Positions 12,683 through 25,700 of a DNA stretch of 64,000 bases are shown piece after piece. Source of the stretch: Cucumis sativus (taxonomy: Eukaryota; Streptophyta; Magnoliopsida; Cucurbitales; Cucurbitaceae); contig NC_026661.2 in the NCBI RefSeq assembly GCF_000004075.3, positions 22,162,307-22,226,306 on the forward strand, given 5' to 3'. Every line of letters begins with the position of its first letter. The first letter of the stretch is position 1. The notes under the pieces were generated by a model. That model worked only from the letters and a program-made list of their open reading frames with translations. It was not told where the DNA came from and did not search any database. The position numbers and the translations under genes are program-made.

Positions 12683-15600
12683 TCAGTGAATTCTTGATTC
12701 TAGTGGACGCTGTTCTAATCTCTGATTCAATTCCATGGCCAAGCATTCCTTCAGTTCTATCACTACTTGATTCATCGTTGGCCTTTCACTGGAGTTTTCT
12801 GATATGCAAGCCAAGGCTAGTCTCACAGCCTTCCAAACAGAGTTACTTTCATATGCTTCTTTTAATCTTGGGTCAACTATATTCTTGATATTTCTCTGAG
12901 CAACCATGGTGCGCATCCATTTGGCTATGTAATTCATTTCTGGGTCTTCGATGTTGGAAATTACTGGTCTGCAACTAATTACTTCCATTAAGGAAACTCC
13001 AAAACCATACACATCGCTTTTTTCAGTTAGCCTGTTTGATGTATAGTACCTGACAGACAAGCCACCGATGTTTGTTAACTTCATTTTTCTTTTCCTAACT
13101 TATGTATTTGAGAAGTAGTGGATTGAAAAATGTAGGAACTTACTCTGGATCAAGATAACCCGGAGTGCCAACAATAATAGTGCTCATGTAGGAGTTGTCA
13201 TCTGTTGGGTAAGTCTTTGAAAGACCAAAATCAGAAAGTTTGGCGTTGAGTTTTTCTGTCAATAAGATGTTCGTTGTTTTCACATCCCTGTGGACTATTG
13301 GTGGCTTACAACCATGATGTAGATACTCCAGTCCTGCGTATTTATTTTGCAATATTAAACACTTCTTAAGTTTTTCTCTCTGGAATGCCAATAACGTGTT
13401 TGCCGAAAGTTAAAAGGAATTATGAACTTATTCCACACACCTTGAGCTGCATCTATTGCAATCCGAAGTCTGTCTTCCCAGCTTAAGATACTTGTGCTTT
13501 TCTCTGTGTTAGACAAGCAAAACGTGTTTAAGCTTCCGGTTTTGGTTTCTAAAGTTGAATTTGATGTACATTTTCATTTCATAAATTGGGTTGTGAAGCA
13601 TGTGTTGTAACATGTATCTTGTAGCTAGAGCTAGAAGATTACCAGAAAGATGCTCGGCCAGGTTTCCTCTGGCCATGTACTCATAAATGAGGCCAAGGTG
13701 ATCTCCATCATTCATATACCCTACAAGGTTTGTTAAGTTTCTGTGGTGAACTCTCATAAGAATTGTAACCTGAAAGAAAGTGGAAATTAATTCCAGTTTA
13801 GGAAAGAAGTATGAGCTAACTTTTTCTGAAAATTAGATATTATATCTTAGGCGCATACCTCTGCTTGAAACTGACTGTAGCCTTGTACTGCTGATGGAGA
13901 AATCATCTTCACAGCCACTTGAGTCTCATCTAGCACTCCATAGTAAACCATCCCGAAACCTCCCTTACCAAGAACCTTCTCAAAATTGTTGGTTATCATC
14001 ACAACTTCTGCAAAAGTAAGCTGTCGTCTCCTTGTCTCCAAGGAACTGCCTAATTGGGTGTATGCCTTTGTGGGATTCCCTATCAAAGCAACATCATCAC
14101 CTTGTTGTTTCTTATTTGATTTAGCAATCCAATAGACAATCACTGCAATTATGAGGAATGCAAGCAATCCACCCACTGAGGCTACTGCTGGAATGATTAT
14201 ATTGTTGCTTTTCTTCCTCTCAGGTGTCATATTTGTGCATGAATCTAAACATAAATTTGGATTGCCTAATGTTCTGTCATGAAATACTATTTGTTAGTCC
14301 AAAACTAAATTTTTATCACGGACATAGATGTTATATGTATGAAGAGGAAAGCAAGTTCATGTTCCCTCCCTATAGTGGACCTTAATGTAAGACCGTTCTT
14401 CTGTCTTTTTTTAAGCTCGGGTGGAAGAGAGCCTGTGAGATTGTTATTCTCTAAGTTTCTGCGAAGAGAAAAAAGAATGGTTTAATTTCTATATTAGGGT
14501 TAATTTGTGCTTCACTTTTTTCTTTTGGATTTACTTACAGGACTGTTAGGTGTTTCAACTCGGACAGAAATGTAGGTACTTCTCCTGTCAAGTAATTATT
14601 GGACAAATCCCTAAAAATATAATTTCATTATTTTTAGCATTAGTTTAATCATATTGATCTAAATACTTATGAAGAGATTCTTACAATGTTTGTAACATGG
14701 GTAGACTGATTATGTACGGAGATATCTCACCCTTCAATTTGCTTGAAGACAAGTTCCTGGTATAACAGAGTTCTATCATCTCTCACAAGAATTGTAGCTA
14801 GTAGTATAGTTAAATCTCTCATATACACTTTACAGTAACTTTGGCTAGTAGTTGATAGAATTGAACTTTGTTTGTCACTTTGCAACTGAAGATGTAAACT
14901 TACAGTGATGTGATTCTAGGGATTGGATCAGAGCTGCAACTCAAACCACTCCATGGATATCCACTTGGCAGACATGGGTCTCCTACCCAATTTTTGATTA
15001 CTCCATAAGTTGACTGAACATTACTGATTGCATCCACTGATTTTTTCAATATATCGTCCATTAGTCTAAAGTAATGAGTAAAAATTAAAATAAAACCCAT
15101 AAAATGTTATACCATCTCCATCGTATGATTCGATTTTTGAGATTGTCATCATAGTATAAATTTCTAAAGCATTGATGATTGGAGGAAGAGTTGAATTGTC
15201 AATTGGGAAGATGGATATATGATGTTTTGATGTTGTTATTAAAGGAAATAGGAATGAAGTATCTGTTATTGTGCCTAAATATTTAGGAATAATAGGTCCA
15301 GTCATGTATTCATCATAAGTGATATTAAATCCCCTGAATTCGTTGCTTTGAAGCTGTTCAAGTTCAGCAAAGTATAAATATGCATAAAATTCATCACTTC
15401 CGTTTCTTGAGTCCCATGAGAAATTAAGGTACTGGATCCCTTTCTTTGAAGTTGCAGCAGTTTGCATGACTACAACCGGTGTGTCCTCCAAGTTGTCAGT
15501 AACTATGGAATCCAGGGTACTTAGTGGTGTATAGTTATTATCTTCATATGTTTCCCACACTCGGTCATAAGGATCATCAGGAAACCTAAATGAATATAGC

Positions 15601-16368
15601 ATGTTTCAAAGTGACTTTTTATCCTTAAAAATCACTCTCAAACATATTACTATTTAGGAAAATCAACTGTTCTATAGCATGCATGAACTAACCTGTACTG
15701 CTGATTTGTTATTGACCCCATATCGTATCGTTTATAAAGGCGCAAGGAATAAGATAGAGGTGAGTAACTGGAATAAGGAAGTTCTCTAAACTCTAATGTT
15801 GAGATGAATGGTATTCCATAGCCAATGTTGATTAGACAGATTGAGAATTTATCTACTGAAGGTGTGTGCATCATTTCTGTGTAGTAGTAGCTGTCATCCA
15901 CTGTTGTCCATCGAGTATTGCCTAAATACAGGTCAAATTGTGGAGTTTTATTGAGCCCATCATAATTTCCGTATAAGAAACTTGCTCGAATCAAATATTC
16001 GGTGTCTTTACTGGCACTTATATTGTAACAATTTCTAATATATTGAGAAAAACTTCTCAGAGTCCAGAGTGATTGTTCATAGTTCTTGAACTCAGGTGCT
16101 ACTCTGCTACTTTCCCCTGTCTTTATAAAGCTTTCATCTGATATATACTTGATCTTTGTCTTTGAATCGATGTAGCCTGATGAATTTGCTGGTAGACCAC
16201 AATCTAGACTAACAAAGCCTGGAGAACCAAAGCAACATAATGACTTCAAGAGAATGTTCATATAGAGTCTAAGGTATGGAAGTTGAGAAAATTACCGAAT
16301 TGATCTTGAGCTTGAACATGGAGTACAAAAGAACTTAACAGGAGCCAAATTGATATTGCAATTTCCAT
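12683..16368 (-). CDS. RLK3: malectin-like LRR receptor kinase, RD type, shortened C-tail
   Basis: Exons read downward: 16296-16368 (signal, [11 protein letters not shown]), 15693-16218 and 15113-15585 (malectin-like), 14904-15036 (linker with GDPC), LRR exons near 14757, 14612 and 14460, about 13859-14275 (TM near residues [12 protein letters not shown]-loop GKGGFG, VAVK), 13645-13770, 13441-13503, 13146-13335 and 12683-13049. The kinase has HRDVK, DFG and GTPGYLDPE, all expected for an active RD kinase. The reading frame stops at LESRIH, whereas paralogues continue about 20 residues to a conserved end of the form SPMPR or PMAR. The DNA beyond the stop still resembles that tail in another frame, so a small indel truncated it. 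The kinase domain itself is complete. Confidence 0.9.
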
Positions 16369-16654
16369 TTGGTATCTCTCAACTTTAGCTCTTGAAGATA
16401 GGGTAGTTTGTTGGTTATTTCTGTTTTATCACACTGATTAAATATATTTGATGCGAATTCAACCATTCCTATGGTTTTTCATTTGCTGAAATGCCATTTT
16501 CAAATGAAAATGAAATTTTGGTTAGACTTACAAAAATAAATAAACAAACAAACAAGAATGTCGTACTATCGATATCTTAAAAAATGTAGCATTACTTGAA
16601 AGTGATAGTTAGGAATGCACAAAGAACATGCGGTTTGAAGTGTCTACTCTTATG

Positions 16655-16745
16655 GTACTAAAAAATGTCAAATTATGTGCTAACGATCAAGAGGTCTATG
16701 ATTCAAATTCCCCTACTACTATTATCCTAAAAAAAAAAAAAAAAA
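16655..16745 (+). mobile_element. tRNA-derived SINE-like fragment
   Basis: A tRNA-like stretch with a B-box-like sequence (GATTCAAATTCCCC) and a long A-run tail. It resembles the fragment at 1130-1245. Ends are approximate and no target duplication was found. Confidence 0.4.
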
Positions 16746-16904
16746 GTTAAAATTCCCCTTCCATTATTATACTTAAAAAAAAATTAAGTTTAGGAAATTT
16801 CCACCCATTAAAGTTTTGAAAACAAAAAAGTAGTATGTAAAGTTTACCATCATATATTTTTTTTATAATTGTATTAAAAAATCTAAGTTGATAAGATTGA
16901 TTAG

Positions 16905-17000
16905 TTCATCCAACAGTTGACAGAATCAAAGTCCACTACATCAACTCTGTTGGCAAACATTAGGTGGAATTATGAATTATATAAGATCACCAGGTCTCCT
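16905..17000 (-). promoter_or_regulatory. Conserved noncoding block upstream of RLK3
   Basis: A block containing CAGTTGACAG and an AGGTGGAATTATG-like stretch. Related blocks lie at 21940-22060 (upstream of RLK4) and 26997-27085 (upstream of RLK5). This is the most diverged of the three. It may be shared promoter sequence retained after duplication; function is not shown. Confidence 0.3.
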
Positions 17001-17499
17001 CCATTTAAGGCCAAAGACCATTTAATAATAGATATGAGGATATAACTATCTATGATGTTTTTTCTTCCTTATGAAAATGTTTGCCTTAATTTTATACAAA
17101 TATTTGTGGAAGTCTTGATAGTTATTCCTGAAAAAGACTATTTAAAAGTACAATAATCAAAGCTTGTATTATAATATATACATAGTCAAACTCTTATCTG
17201 TTTGGTCTTAGCTTTAATCTACTTTAATTTTTACAATCATTCTTCTATATCCAAATATCATTTTTAAAAATTAATTTCTTAGTTGTACTAACTAACAATA
17301 TATAATCAGTTAAATTTGACGATTTGAGTAACCTACTAATCATCAAATGAAAGCTCATCAGTACAACCCGAAGTTTTGTTCCAATACATTTCTTCTTACG
17401 TGACTACCAATAAAATACAAGAAATACATAGATGATTTGATCATATATTGCTAAATAACAAATAAAAGATCCATATTATCAAAGTTCATGAATGATCGG

Positions 17500-17640
17500 A
17501 GATGAACTCAACCTCACTTCAATGAAATTTGTTGAATCAAGCCATGTGGACTCAGTTCCATGGCTGAAGCAATCTTTGAGTTCCTCCATAACGTTGCTCT
17601 AATCTTGGATTGACTTCATTGCAAATTCAACTTAAGTAAT
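17500..17640 (-). pseudogene. Relic of a receptor-kinase last exon
   Basis: On the minus strand the segment gives EELKDCF and then DSTNFIEVR, matching AELKDCL and ESTNFGERR in the last exon of RLK6. The two matches are closer together than in RLK6, and a piece resembling the NPRLEQR part lies directly before, so internal pieces have been deleted. It is more like RLK6 than like its neighbours RLK3 and RLK4. It cannot encode a kinase and is the remains of an array member. Confidence 0.55.
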
Positions 17641-17766
17641 ACCACAAAACACATCTAACCAATTTTTGTACTAAATTTCATCATCTCCAACTATTTATTT
17701 GATGAAATGAAGAGTGGATACAACCAGAAAATACTTGAGGTGAAGTCAATTGCTAGAATATTTTCT

Positions 17767-20700
17767 TCACCTTGGCATGGGACTAGAGTGGCTGGCATTC
17801 ATAACCATTGATATGGACATCATTTCAATGGAGTCTTTTGATTCCATTGGATGGCTTTCCGATCTCTGACTCAACTCCATGGACAAGCAGTCCTTCAACT
17901 CTATCACTACTTGATTCATCGTTGGCCTTTGATTGGAGTCTACTGATACACAGGCCAAGGCTAATTCCGCAGCTTTCCAAACAGAGTTGCTTTCATATGC
18001 TCCTCTTATTCGTGGGTCAACTATATTCTTGATGTCTCCCTGAGAAACCATGGCATGAACCCATTTGACTATGTAATTCGTTTCTCTGTCTAGGGTGTTC
18101 AAAATTACTGGTCTGCAACTAATTACTTCCATCAATGAAACTCCAAAACCGTACACATCACTTTTTTCAGTTAGCCTGTTTGATGTATAGTACCTGAGAG
18201 ACAAATCACCAAGTTTGTTTTCTTCATTTTTTTCTCACAATTTGAGAAGCAATTGATTAGAAAATGTTGGAAATTTAGTACTTACTCTGGATCAAGGTAA
18301 CCTGGAGTGCCAACAATAACAGTGGACATGTAGGACTTGTCATCTGTTGGGTAAGTCTTTGAAAGTCCAAAATCAGAAAGCTTGGCATTGAAATTTTCTG
18401 TCAATAAGATATTTGTTGTTTTCACATCCCTGTGAACTATTGGTGGCTTACAACCATGATGTAGATACTCCAGTCCTGCGTATTTGATTTTCCATAGTCT
18501 ACACTATAAATTTTTCTCTTGAATGATTATAATGTGTTTGTGCCAACATCAAAGAAATTATTAACTTGTCACACACACCTTGCGCTGCATCTATTGCAAT
18601 TCGAAGTCTGTCTTCCCATCTTAATATACTGGAGCTTTTCTCTGTATGCAAACAAGCAAAGTGTGGTTAGGCTTCGTATTTTGTTTTCTAAATTGACTTC
18701 AAAATTTTCAATTCAGGAATTGGGTAGTGAAGTATGTTCTATAAGCTTGTAAGTTGCAGCTAGAGCTAGAAGATTACCAGAAAGATGCTCGGCCAAATTT
18801 CCTTTGGCCATGTACTCATAAATGAGGCCAAGGTGACCCTCATCATTCATATACCCTACAAGGTTCGTTAAATTTCTGTGATGAACTCTCATAAGAATTG
18901 TAACCTGAGAGAAATGTGCAACATTTTTCAGTCTAAGCAAAGACATATGGGCTAAGGTTTTTTCTGAAAATTAAGTACTATATTTTAGGCTCATGCCTCT
19001 GCTTGAAACTGATGGTAGCCTTGTACTGCTGATGGAGAAATCATCTTCACAGCCACTTGAGTGTCATCTAGAACTCCATAGTAAACCATCCCAAAACCTC
19101 CTTTACCAAGAATTCTCTCAAAATTGTTGGTCATCACCACAACTTCCGCATAAGTGAACTGATGTCTCCTTTTCTCCAATGAACTGCCTAAATGAGTGTT
19201 TGTCTTTGCCGGATCCTTTTTCGAAGAAACATTCTTATCTTGTTGTTTCTTTTTTGATTTAGAAATCAAATAAATAATTGCCGCAATTATGAGGAGTGCA
19301 AGCAATCCACCCACCGATGCTACTATTGGAATGATGATATTATTATTGCTTTTCTTCCTTTCTGGTGTCATCTTTGTGCATGGCTCTAAGGTACATAAAT
19401 TTGGATTACCATCTATACTGTCATCAAATATGCTTTGTTAACACAAAACTAATTATTTATCATCATCATAAATATTATAGACATGAAGAAGAAAGCAAGT
19501 TCATGTTTCCTCCCTATAATGGACCTTAATGTAAGTGAACCGTTTTTCTGTCTTTTTGTAAGCTCAGGTGGAAGAGAGCCTGTGAGATTGTTATTATCTA
19601 GGTTTCTGCAAAGAGAGAAAACAGGATGGCTTACTTTCTGTCAATGAGTTTGATTTTTGTTCTTCTTTCGTCTAGGTTAACTTACAGGTATTGGAGGTGT
19701 GACAATTGGATCAGAAAATTAGGTACTTCTCCTGCCAAGTAATTGTTTGATAAATCCCTGAAATATAAGTACATTTTTATTGGCTTAGGTTCAAGCATAA
19801 AATTCTAATATAGTAATGGGGAGACTCTTACAATGTTTGTAACATTGGTAGACCGATTATGTCTGGAGATATCTCACCCTTCAATGCGCTTGAAGACAAG
19901 TTCCTAGTAACAAGTTAATTCTCTTATTATAAAATTTTCACTAGTTGTAAAGCTCAATTTAGTAGGATACAATCACGGAATTGAACTTTATTTGTTTCTT
20001 TGTAACTCGAAGTAAACTTACAGTGATATGATTCTGGGCACTAAATCAAAACTACAATTCAATCCACTCCATGGATATCCTCTTGGCACACATGGATCTC
20101 CTTGCCAATTTTTTTTTACTCCATAAGTTGACCGAACATTACTGATTGCATCCACTGAATTTTCAATATATCCATAATCATCAGTTCGAAGTAAGAAAAG
20201 TCACTTTGAACAAAAAAATAGAGAAAAAAAAAAAAAAAAGACAGACATACCATCTCCACTGTTTGTTTCCAATTCTGATATCTCCATCACAAGGTAAATT
20301 TCTAAACCATTGATGATTGGAGGGAGAGATGAATTTTCTATTGGGAAGAATGACAATTGATGTTGTAACGAGGACATCACAGATGGTTTGATATTATAAA
20401 TTGTTGTTGTGCTTAAGTAATCAGGAACAATAGGTCCATCCCAATATTCCCCATTATAGGTGATGTTAAATCCTCTGAATTGGTTGCTCTGAAGCTTTTC
20501 AAGTTCAGCAAAGTGCATATATACATAAAATTGATCACTTTCCTTAGATGAGTTCCATGAGTAATTAAGGTACTTGCTCCCATTTTTTGGAGTTGCAGCA
20601 CTTTGCATGACTATGGCTGCTGGATTGTAGCTATAGTAATTATCAGACTTTAAAGTGTTAATGGTACTTATTTGTGTGTAGTCATCACCATTGTACGCAT

Positions 20701-21547
20701 TCCAAACTCTATCATAATCATCATAAGGGAACCTAAAGAAAGACAATATTTACATAGGTCAGTATTTCATTTACCATTTATATGTATATAAATCAATCTA
20801 CAACTAACTTAAGCATAATTCAACTACTTTTGTGATTCAAATCCTATCACCCACCCGTCAATGAACTAAAATAACACCAACCTGTATTGTCTATCTGTGG
20901 TTGACCCCATATCTAATCGACAATAATTGTATAAAGAACCAGATACAGTTGGGTAAGTATAATCTGGCAGTTGTCTAAACTCTAATGCTGAGATAAACGG
21001 TATTCCTTGGTCAATATTGATAAGACAGATTTGCAGTTTATCTGTTGAAGGCACGTGTATAATGTCTATGTAGTAGCTATCATCCACTGTTCTCCATAGA
21101 GTATCTCCCACGTAGAGATCAAATTTAGGAATATTATTGAGCCCATCATAATTCCCATATAGGAAAGTTGCTCTAACCAAATATTTGGTGCCTTTGTTGA
21201 TGCTAATATTGTAACAGTTTCTAATTTCGTGAGGAAAACTTCTAAGATGCCATAGTTGTCTTTCATATATCGTGAATTCGGATGATACACTTCTACTTTC
21301 ACCGGTGTTTATATAGTCTGCATCTGACATATAGTCAATTTTTGTCCATGGTTCTCTGTAGCCTGATGAATTTGCTGGTAGGCCACAATCTAGGCTAAGA
21401 AAGCCTGGAGAACCATTACTTGTTAGCCATATACGGTTTAAAGAAGTAGGATCGAACCTAGTTAAGAAGATTACCTGATTGATCTTGAGCTTGAACAAGG
21501 AGTGCAAAAAGACTGAATAAGAACCACCTTGACATTGCAATTTTCAT
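17767..21547 (-). CDS. RLK4: malectin-like LRR receptor kinase, RD type
   Basis: Exons read downward: 21475-21547 (signal, [14 protein letters not shown]), 20882-21404 and 20251-20732 (malectin-like), about 20024-20155 (linker with GDPC), LRR exons near 19903, 19757 and 19604, about 18996-19420 (TM near [12 protein letters not shown]-loop GKGGFG, VAVK), 18777-18904, 18578-18641, 18286-18475 and 17767-18193. Phases agree through the malectin exons. The kinase carries HRDVK, DFG and GTPGYLDPE, so it should be catalytically competent. The intron after the QAE codon has a GC donor (AG|GCATGA). The protein should be about 880 residues. RLK5 is its closest visible relative, with matching introns, 3' end and intergenic sequence, so the pair is a recent tandem duplication. 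Confidence 0.92.
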
Positions 21548-21661
21548 TGGATCCTCTCAACTTTGCCTTTGAAGACTGGACAGGTGCGAAGTAAACTTGC
21601 AAATTACTCATTAGCTAACATGAACAAAGCAGTTCTTATTGTATTTGTTCTCCTGTTTTTA

Positions 21662-21680
21662 TTTAAAGAGAATTCAATCA
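21662..21680 (-). promoter_or_regulatory. Proximal promoter block of RLK4
   Basis: TTTAAAGAGAATTCAATCA lies about 115 bases upstream of the RLK4 start; a near-identical stretch lies at 26808-26825 upstream of RLK5. On the gene strand it reads as an A/T-rich TATA-like element (CTCTTTAAAT). A likely core promoter, inferred from position and conservation. Confidence 0.35.
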
Positions 21681-21939
21681 TTCATATGGTTTGTTCCTTT
21701 TCACTTTAGATATATCTTATTGATATGTTGTTTTCAAATGGAATTTTTTGAGATTTCAAAAAGAAATATATCATACAGAGAATATAAAAAAGATAGTGTC
21801 ACATACAAAATGATAGGCAGGTATATACTAATGACTTGGTTTGTTTTGAAATTGAAGTTTTAGATAAGTGAACTATTATGAAAAGTTTACCAACAGTATT
21901 ATACTTGACGAAAAAACAAGTGGGTAAGTTTGCCTTGCT

Positions 21940-22060
21940 CATCCATGACTGGTCTGACAGTTGACAACAAGAATGTCAACTGCACTATAAGCATCAATGC
22001 TGTTGTTAGCGACATCAGCTGGAGTAATATCACCATCATGACATTAAATAATGAGAACAT
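21940..22060 (-). promoter_or_regulatory. Conserved noncoding block upstream of RLK4
   Basis: Shares AATGTCAACTGCA and AGCATCAATGCTGTT with the block at 26997-27085 upstream of RLK5, and more loosely with 16905-17000 upstream of RLK3. It lies about 400 bases from the RLK4 start. It contains TTGAC cores on both strands. Shared ancestry is clear; a regulatory role is inference. Confidence 0.4.
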
Positions 22061-22782
22061 AAGCTATAATGTTTTCTTTAAAGACATTGACTCATTCCTT
22101 CATAGTAACTCTAAGAATGTCTTCAATTTTGCCAGTTTTGTGGATGAAAATGACCATGCCTTAATTTTGTATGAATATAGATAGAAATATTAACATTATT
22201 GTGAACAATTATTTGATAGATCTCTCAGAAGTTAGTTAGATTAATAAACGAAAAAATTTATAGTTAGCAGGTGATATTTTAATTGATGTTTCTATTTTTT
22301 AAACATTTATATATCTATTTTTTCCTTTCATTCTCACAATCATTCTTCTATATCTAAATATCATTTTTACAAATTAATTTCTTAGTTGTCCTAACTAACA
22401 ATATATGATCGAAATTTGTGGATTTGAGTAACATAATCTTCAAATGAAAGCTTATAATACAAAATAAGAATAAACAAAACTCAATTCAAAGTGTTTAAAT
22501 ATATTTTTAACTAGCAAAAATTGAACATAGTAGATAGTACTATGTGAACATAGTGTTTTATTCTCCAACACAGTTTAAAAAAAGATACAATAACCAAATG
22601 ATCGATATTATCAAGGTCCATGAATGATCGGATATTCACATTGCCGTTGGACTTAAAACGGCAGCCATGAACTCCACAGATGAGATGAAGCTTGGATACA
22701 ACCAATTCAAATAGTTCAAACGGAAGCTGAAAGTTGAAACCAGAAAATAATTGAAGCAAAGTCAGTTCCTAGAATATTTTCT

Positions 22783-25700
22783 TCACCTTGGCATGGGACT
22801 AGAATGGCTGGCATTCATAACCATTGATATGGACATCATTTCGATGGAGTCTTTTGATTCCATTGGACGGCTTTCCGATCTCTGACTCAACTCCATGGTC
22901 AAGCAGTCCTTTAACTCTATCACTACTTGATTCATCGTTGGCCTTTGATTGGAGTCTACTGATACACAGGCCAAGGCTAATTCCACAGCTTTCCAAACAG
23001 AGTTACTTTCATATGCTCCTCTTATTCGTGGGTCAACTATATTTTTGATGTCTCCCTGAGAAACCATGGCATGAACCCATTTGACTATGTAATTCGTTTC
23101 TCGGTCTGGGGTGTCCAAAATTACTGGTCTGCAACTAATTATTTCCATCAAGGAAACTCCAAAACCGTACACATCACTTTTTTCAGTTAGCCTGTTTGAT
23201 GTATAGTACCTGAGAGACAAATCACCAAGTTTGTTTTCTTCATTTTTTTCTCACAATTTGAGAAGCAATGGATTACAAAATGTTGGAAATTTAGTACTTA
23301 CTCTGGATCAAGGTAACCTGGAGTGCCAACAATAACAGTGGACATGTAGGACTTGTCATCTGTTGGGTAAGTCTTGAAAGTCCAAAATCAGAAAGCTTGG
23401 CATTGAAATTTTCTGTCAATAAGATATTTGTTGTTTTCACATCCCTGTGGACTATTGGTGGCTTACAACCATGATGTAGATACTCCAGTCCTGCATATTT
23501 GATTTTCCATATTCTACACTGTAAATTTTTCTCTTGAATGATTATAATGTGTTTGTGCCAACTTCAAAGAAATTATTATCTTGTCGCACACACCTTGCGC
23601 TGCATCTATTGCAATTCGAAGTCTGACTTCCCAGCTTAGTATATTGGAGCTTTTCTCTGTATGTAAACAAGCTAAGTGTTGTTAGGCTTCATATTTTGTT
23701 TTGTAAATTGACTTCAAATTTTTCCATTCAAGAATTGGATAGTGAAGTATGTTCTATAAGCTTGTAAGCTGCAGCTAGAGCTAGAAGATTACCAGAAAGA
23801 TGCTCGGCCAGATTTCCTTTGGCCATGTACTCATAAATGAGGCCAAGGTGACCCTCATCATTCATATACCCTACAAGGTTCGTTAAATTTCTGTGATGAA
23901 CTCTCATAAGAATTGTAACCTGAGAGAAATGTGCAACTTTTTCAGTCTAAGCAAAGACATATGGGCTAAGGTTTTTTCTGAAAATTAAGTACTATATTTT
24001 AGGCACATGCCTCTGCTTGAAACTGATGGTAGCCTTGTACTGCTGATGGAGAAATCATCTTCACAGCCACTTGAGTGTCATCTAGAACTCCATAGTAAAC
24101 CATCCCAAAACCTCCTTTCCCAAGAATCCTCTCAAAATTGTTGGTCATCAACACAACTTCAGCATTAGTGAACTGCTGTCTCTTTTTCTCCAAGGACCTA
24201 ACTGGATCCACTGGAAAAGTGTTATCCTTACCTTGTCGTTTCTTGTTTGATTTAGTAATCCAATAAATAAACGCTGCGATTATGAGGAACGCAAGCAATC
24301 CACCCACTGCTGCTACTACTGGAATGATGAAATTATTGTTGCTTTTCTTTTGCTCTGGTGTCATCTTTGTGCATGGCTCTAAGGTACATAAATTTGGATT
24401 ACCATCTACACTGTCATCAAATAAGCTTTGTTAATATTAAACTAACTTTTTATCATGGACATAAATGCTATATGTATATAGAAGAATGCAAGTTCATTTT
24501 TCCCCCTTATAATGGACCTTAATGTAAGTGAACCGTTCATCTTTTTTTTGATAAGATCAGGTGGAAGAGACCCTGAAAGATTGTTGTTCTCTAACTTTCT
24601 GCAAAGAGAAAGAAGAATGGCTTAATTTCTATATTGAATTCATTTCGTGCTTCACTTATTTCTTTCTAAGATAACTTACAGGTTTTTGAGGTATAACAAC
24701 TGGGACAGAAACTTAGGCACTTCTCCTGTCAAGGAATTGTTTGACAAATCTCTGAAATAGAACTTCATTGTTATTAGCATCGATTTAAGCATCTTGATCT
24801 AAATATGAATGAAGAAACTCTTACAATGTTTGTAGCATCGGTAGACTGAATATGTACAGAGATATCTCACCCTTCAATCCGCTTGAAGACAAGTTTCTGG
24901 TATAACAAAGTTCATTTCTCTCTTATTGAAAATTTTAGGGGGTAGGATAGTCTAATTCTCTCGTATGTACTCAATCGAATTGAAATGTATGTGTTAATTT
25001 TTAACTTAAAATGTAAACTTACAGTGATATGATTCTAGGGACTAAATCAGTACTGCAGCTCAAACCACTCCATGGATATGCTCTTGGCACACATGGATCC
25101 CCTTCCCAATTTTTTATTACGCCATAAGTTGATCGAACGTTACTGATTGCATCCACTGATTTTCCAACATGTCATCCATAAATCCAAAGTTATAAGTCAA
25201 AAGCGTTACTTTGAACAAAGAAACAAAAAGAAGTTAACATACCATCACCATTGTATGATTCTAGTTCGGAGATCTGCATCTCAACATAAATTTCTAAAGC
25301 ATTCATGATTGGAGGAAGAGTTGAATTTTCTATTGGGAAGAGTGAAAATTGGTGTGTTGATGCTGTCTGTATAGTTGAAAAAATATCATAAGATGTTGTT
25401 GTGCTTAAATATCGAGGAATAATAGGCCCATCCCAATGTTCCCCATTATGAGTGATGTTAAATCCTCTGAATTGGTTGCTCTGAAGCTTTTCAAGTTCAG
25501 CAAAGTGCATATATGCATAAAAGTTATCATTATCGTTTGCTGAGTACCATGTGAAATTAAGGTACTTGGACCCTTTCTTTGGAGTCGCAGCAGTTTTCAT
25601 GACTATGGGCGCTGGTTGGAAACTATTAGAACCATAAGCATCTACAGAATCAGAGGTACTTAGTGTTGCATAGTTATCATCATTGTATGCTTCCCATGCT

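Larger units (their letters stand above)
16369..17766. other. RLK3 promoter, SINE-like fragment, kinase relic
   Basis: No intact gene. It holds a SINE-like head with A-rich tail (16655-16745), a noncoding block at 16905-17000 that recurs upstream of RLK4 and RLK5, a segment at about 17160-17360 that recurs at 22250-22480, and a broken kinase C-terminal exon at 17500-17640. Confidence 0.6.
21548..22782. other. RLK4 promoter and RLK5 3' flank
   Basis: No gene seen. Near the gene is TTTAAAGAGAATTCAATCA (21662-21680), matched upstream of RLK5. Further out is the conserved noncoding block 21940-22060. The part at 22250-22480 repeats 17160-17360, showing that the RLK4/RLK5 duplication carried intergenic DNA. 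Open frames here are not credible. Confidence 0.6.

Noticed and set aside
21930-22184. An 84-codon plus-strand open frame
   Set aside because: It overlaps a noncoding block conserved upstream of RLK3-RLK5, and the frame is not conserved in the other copies.
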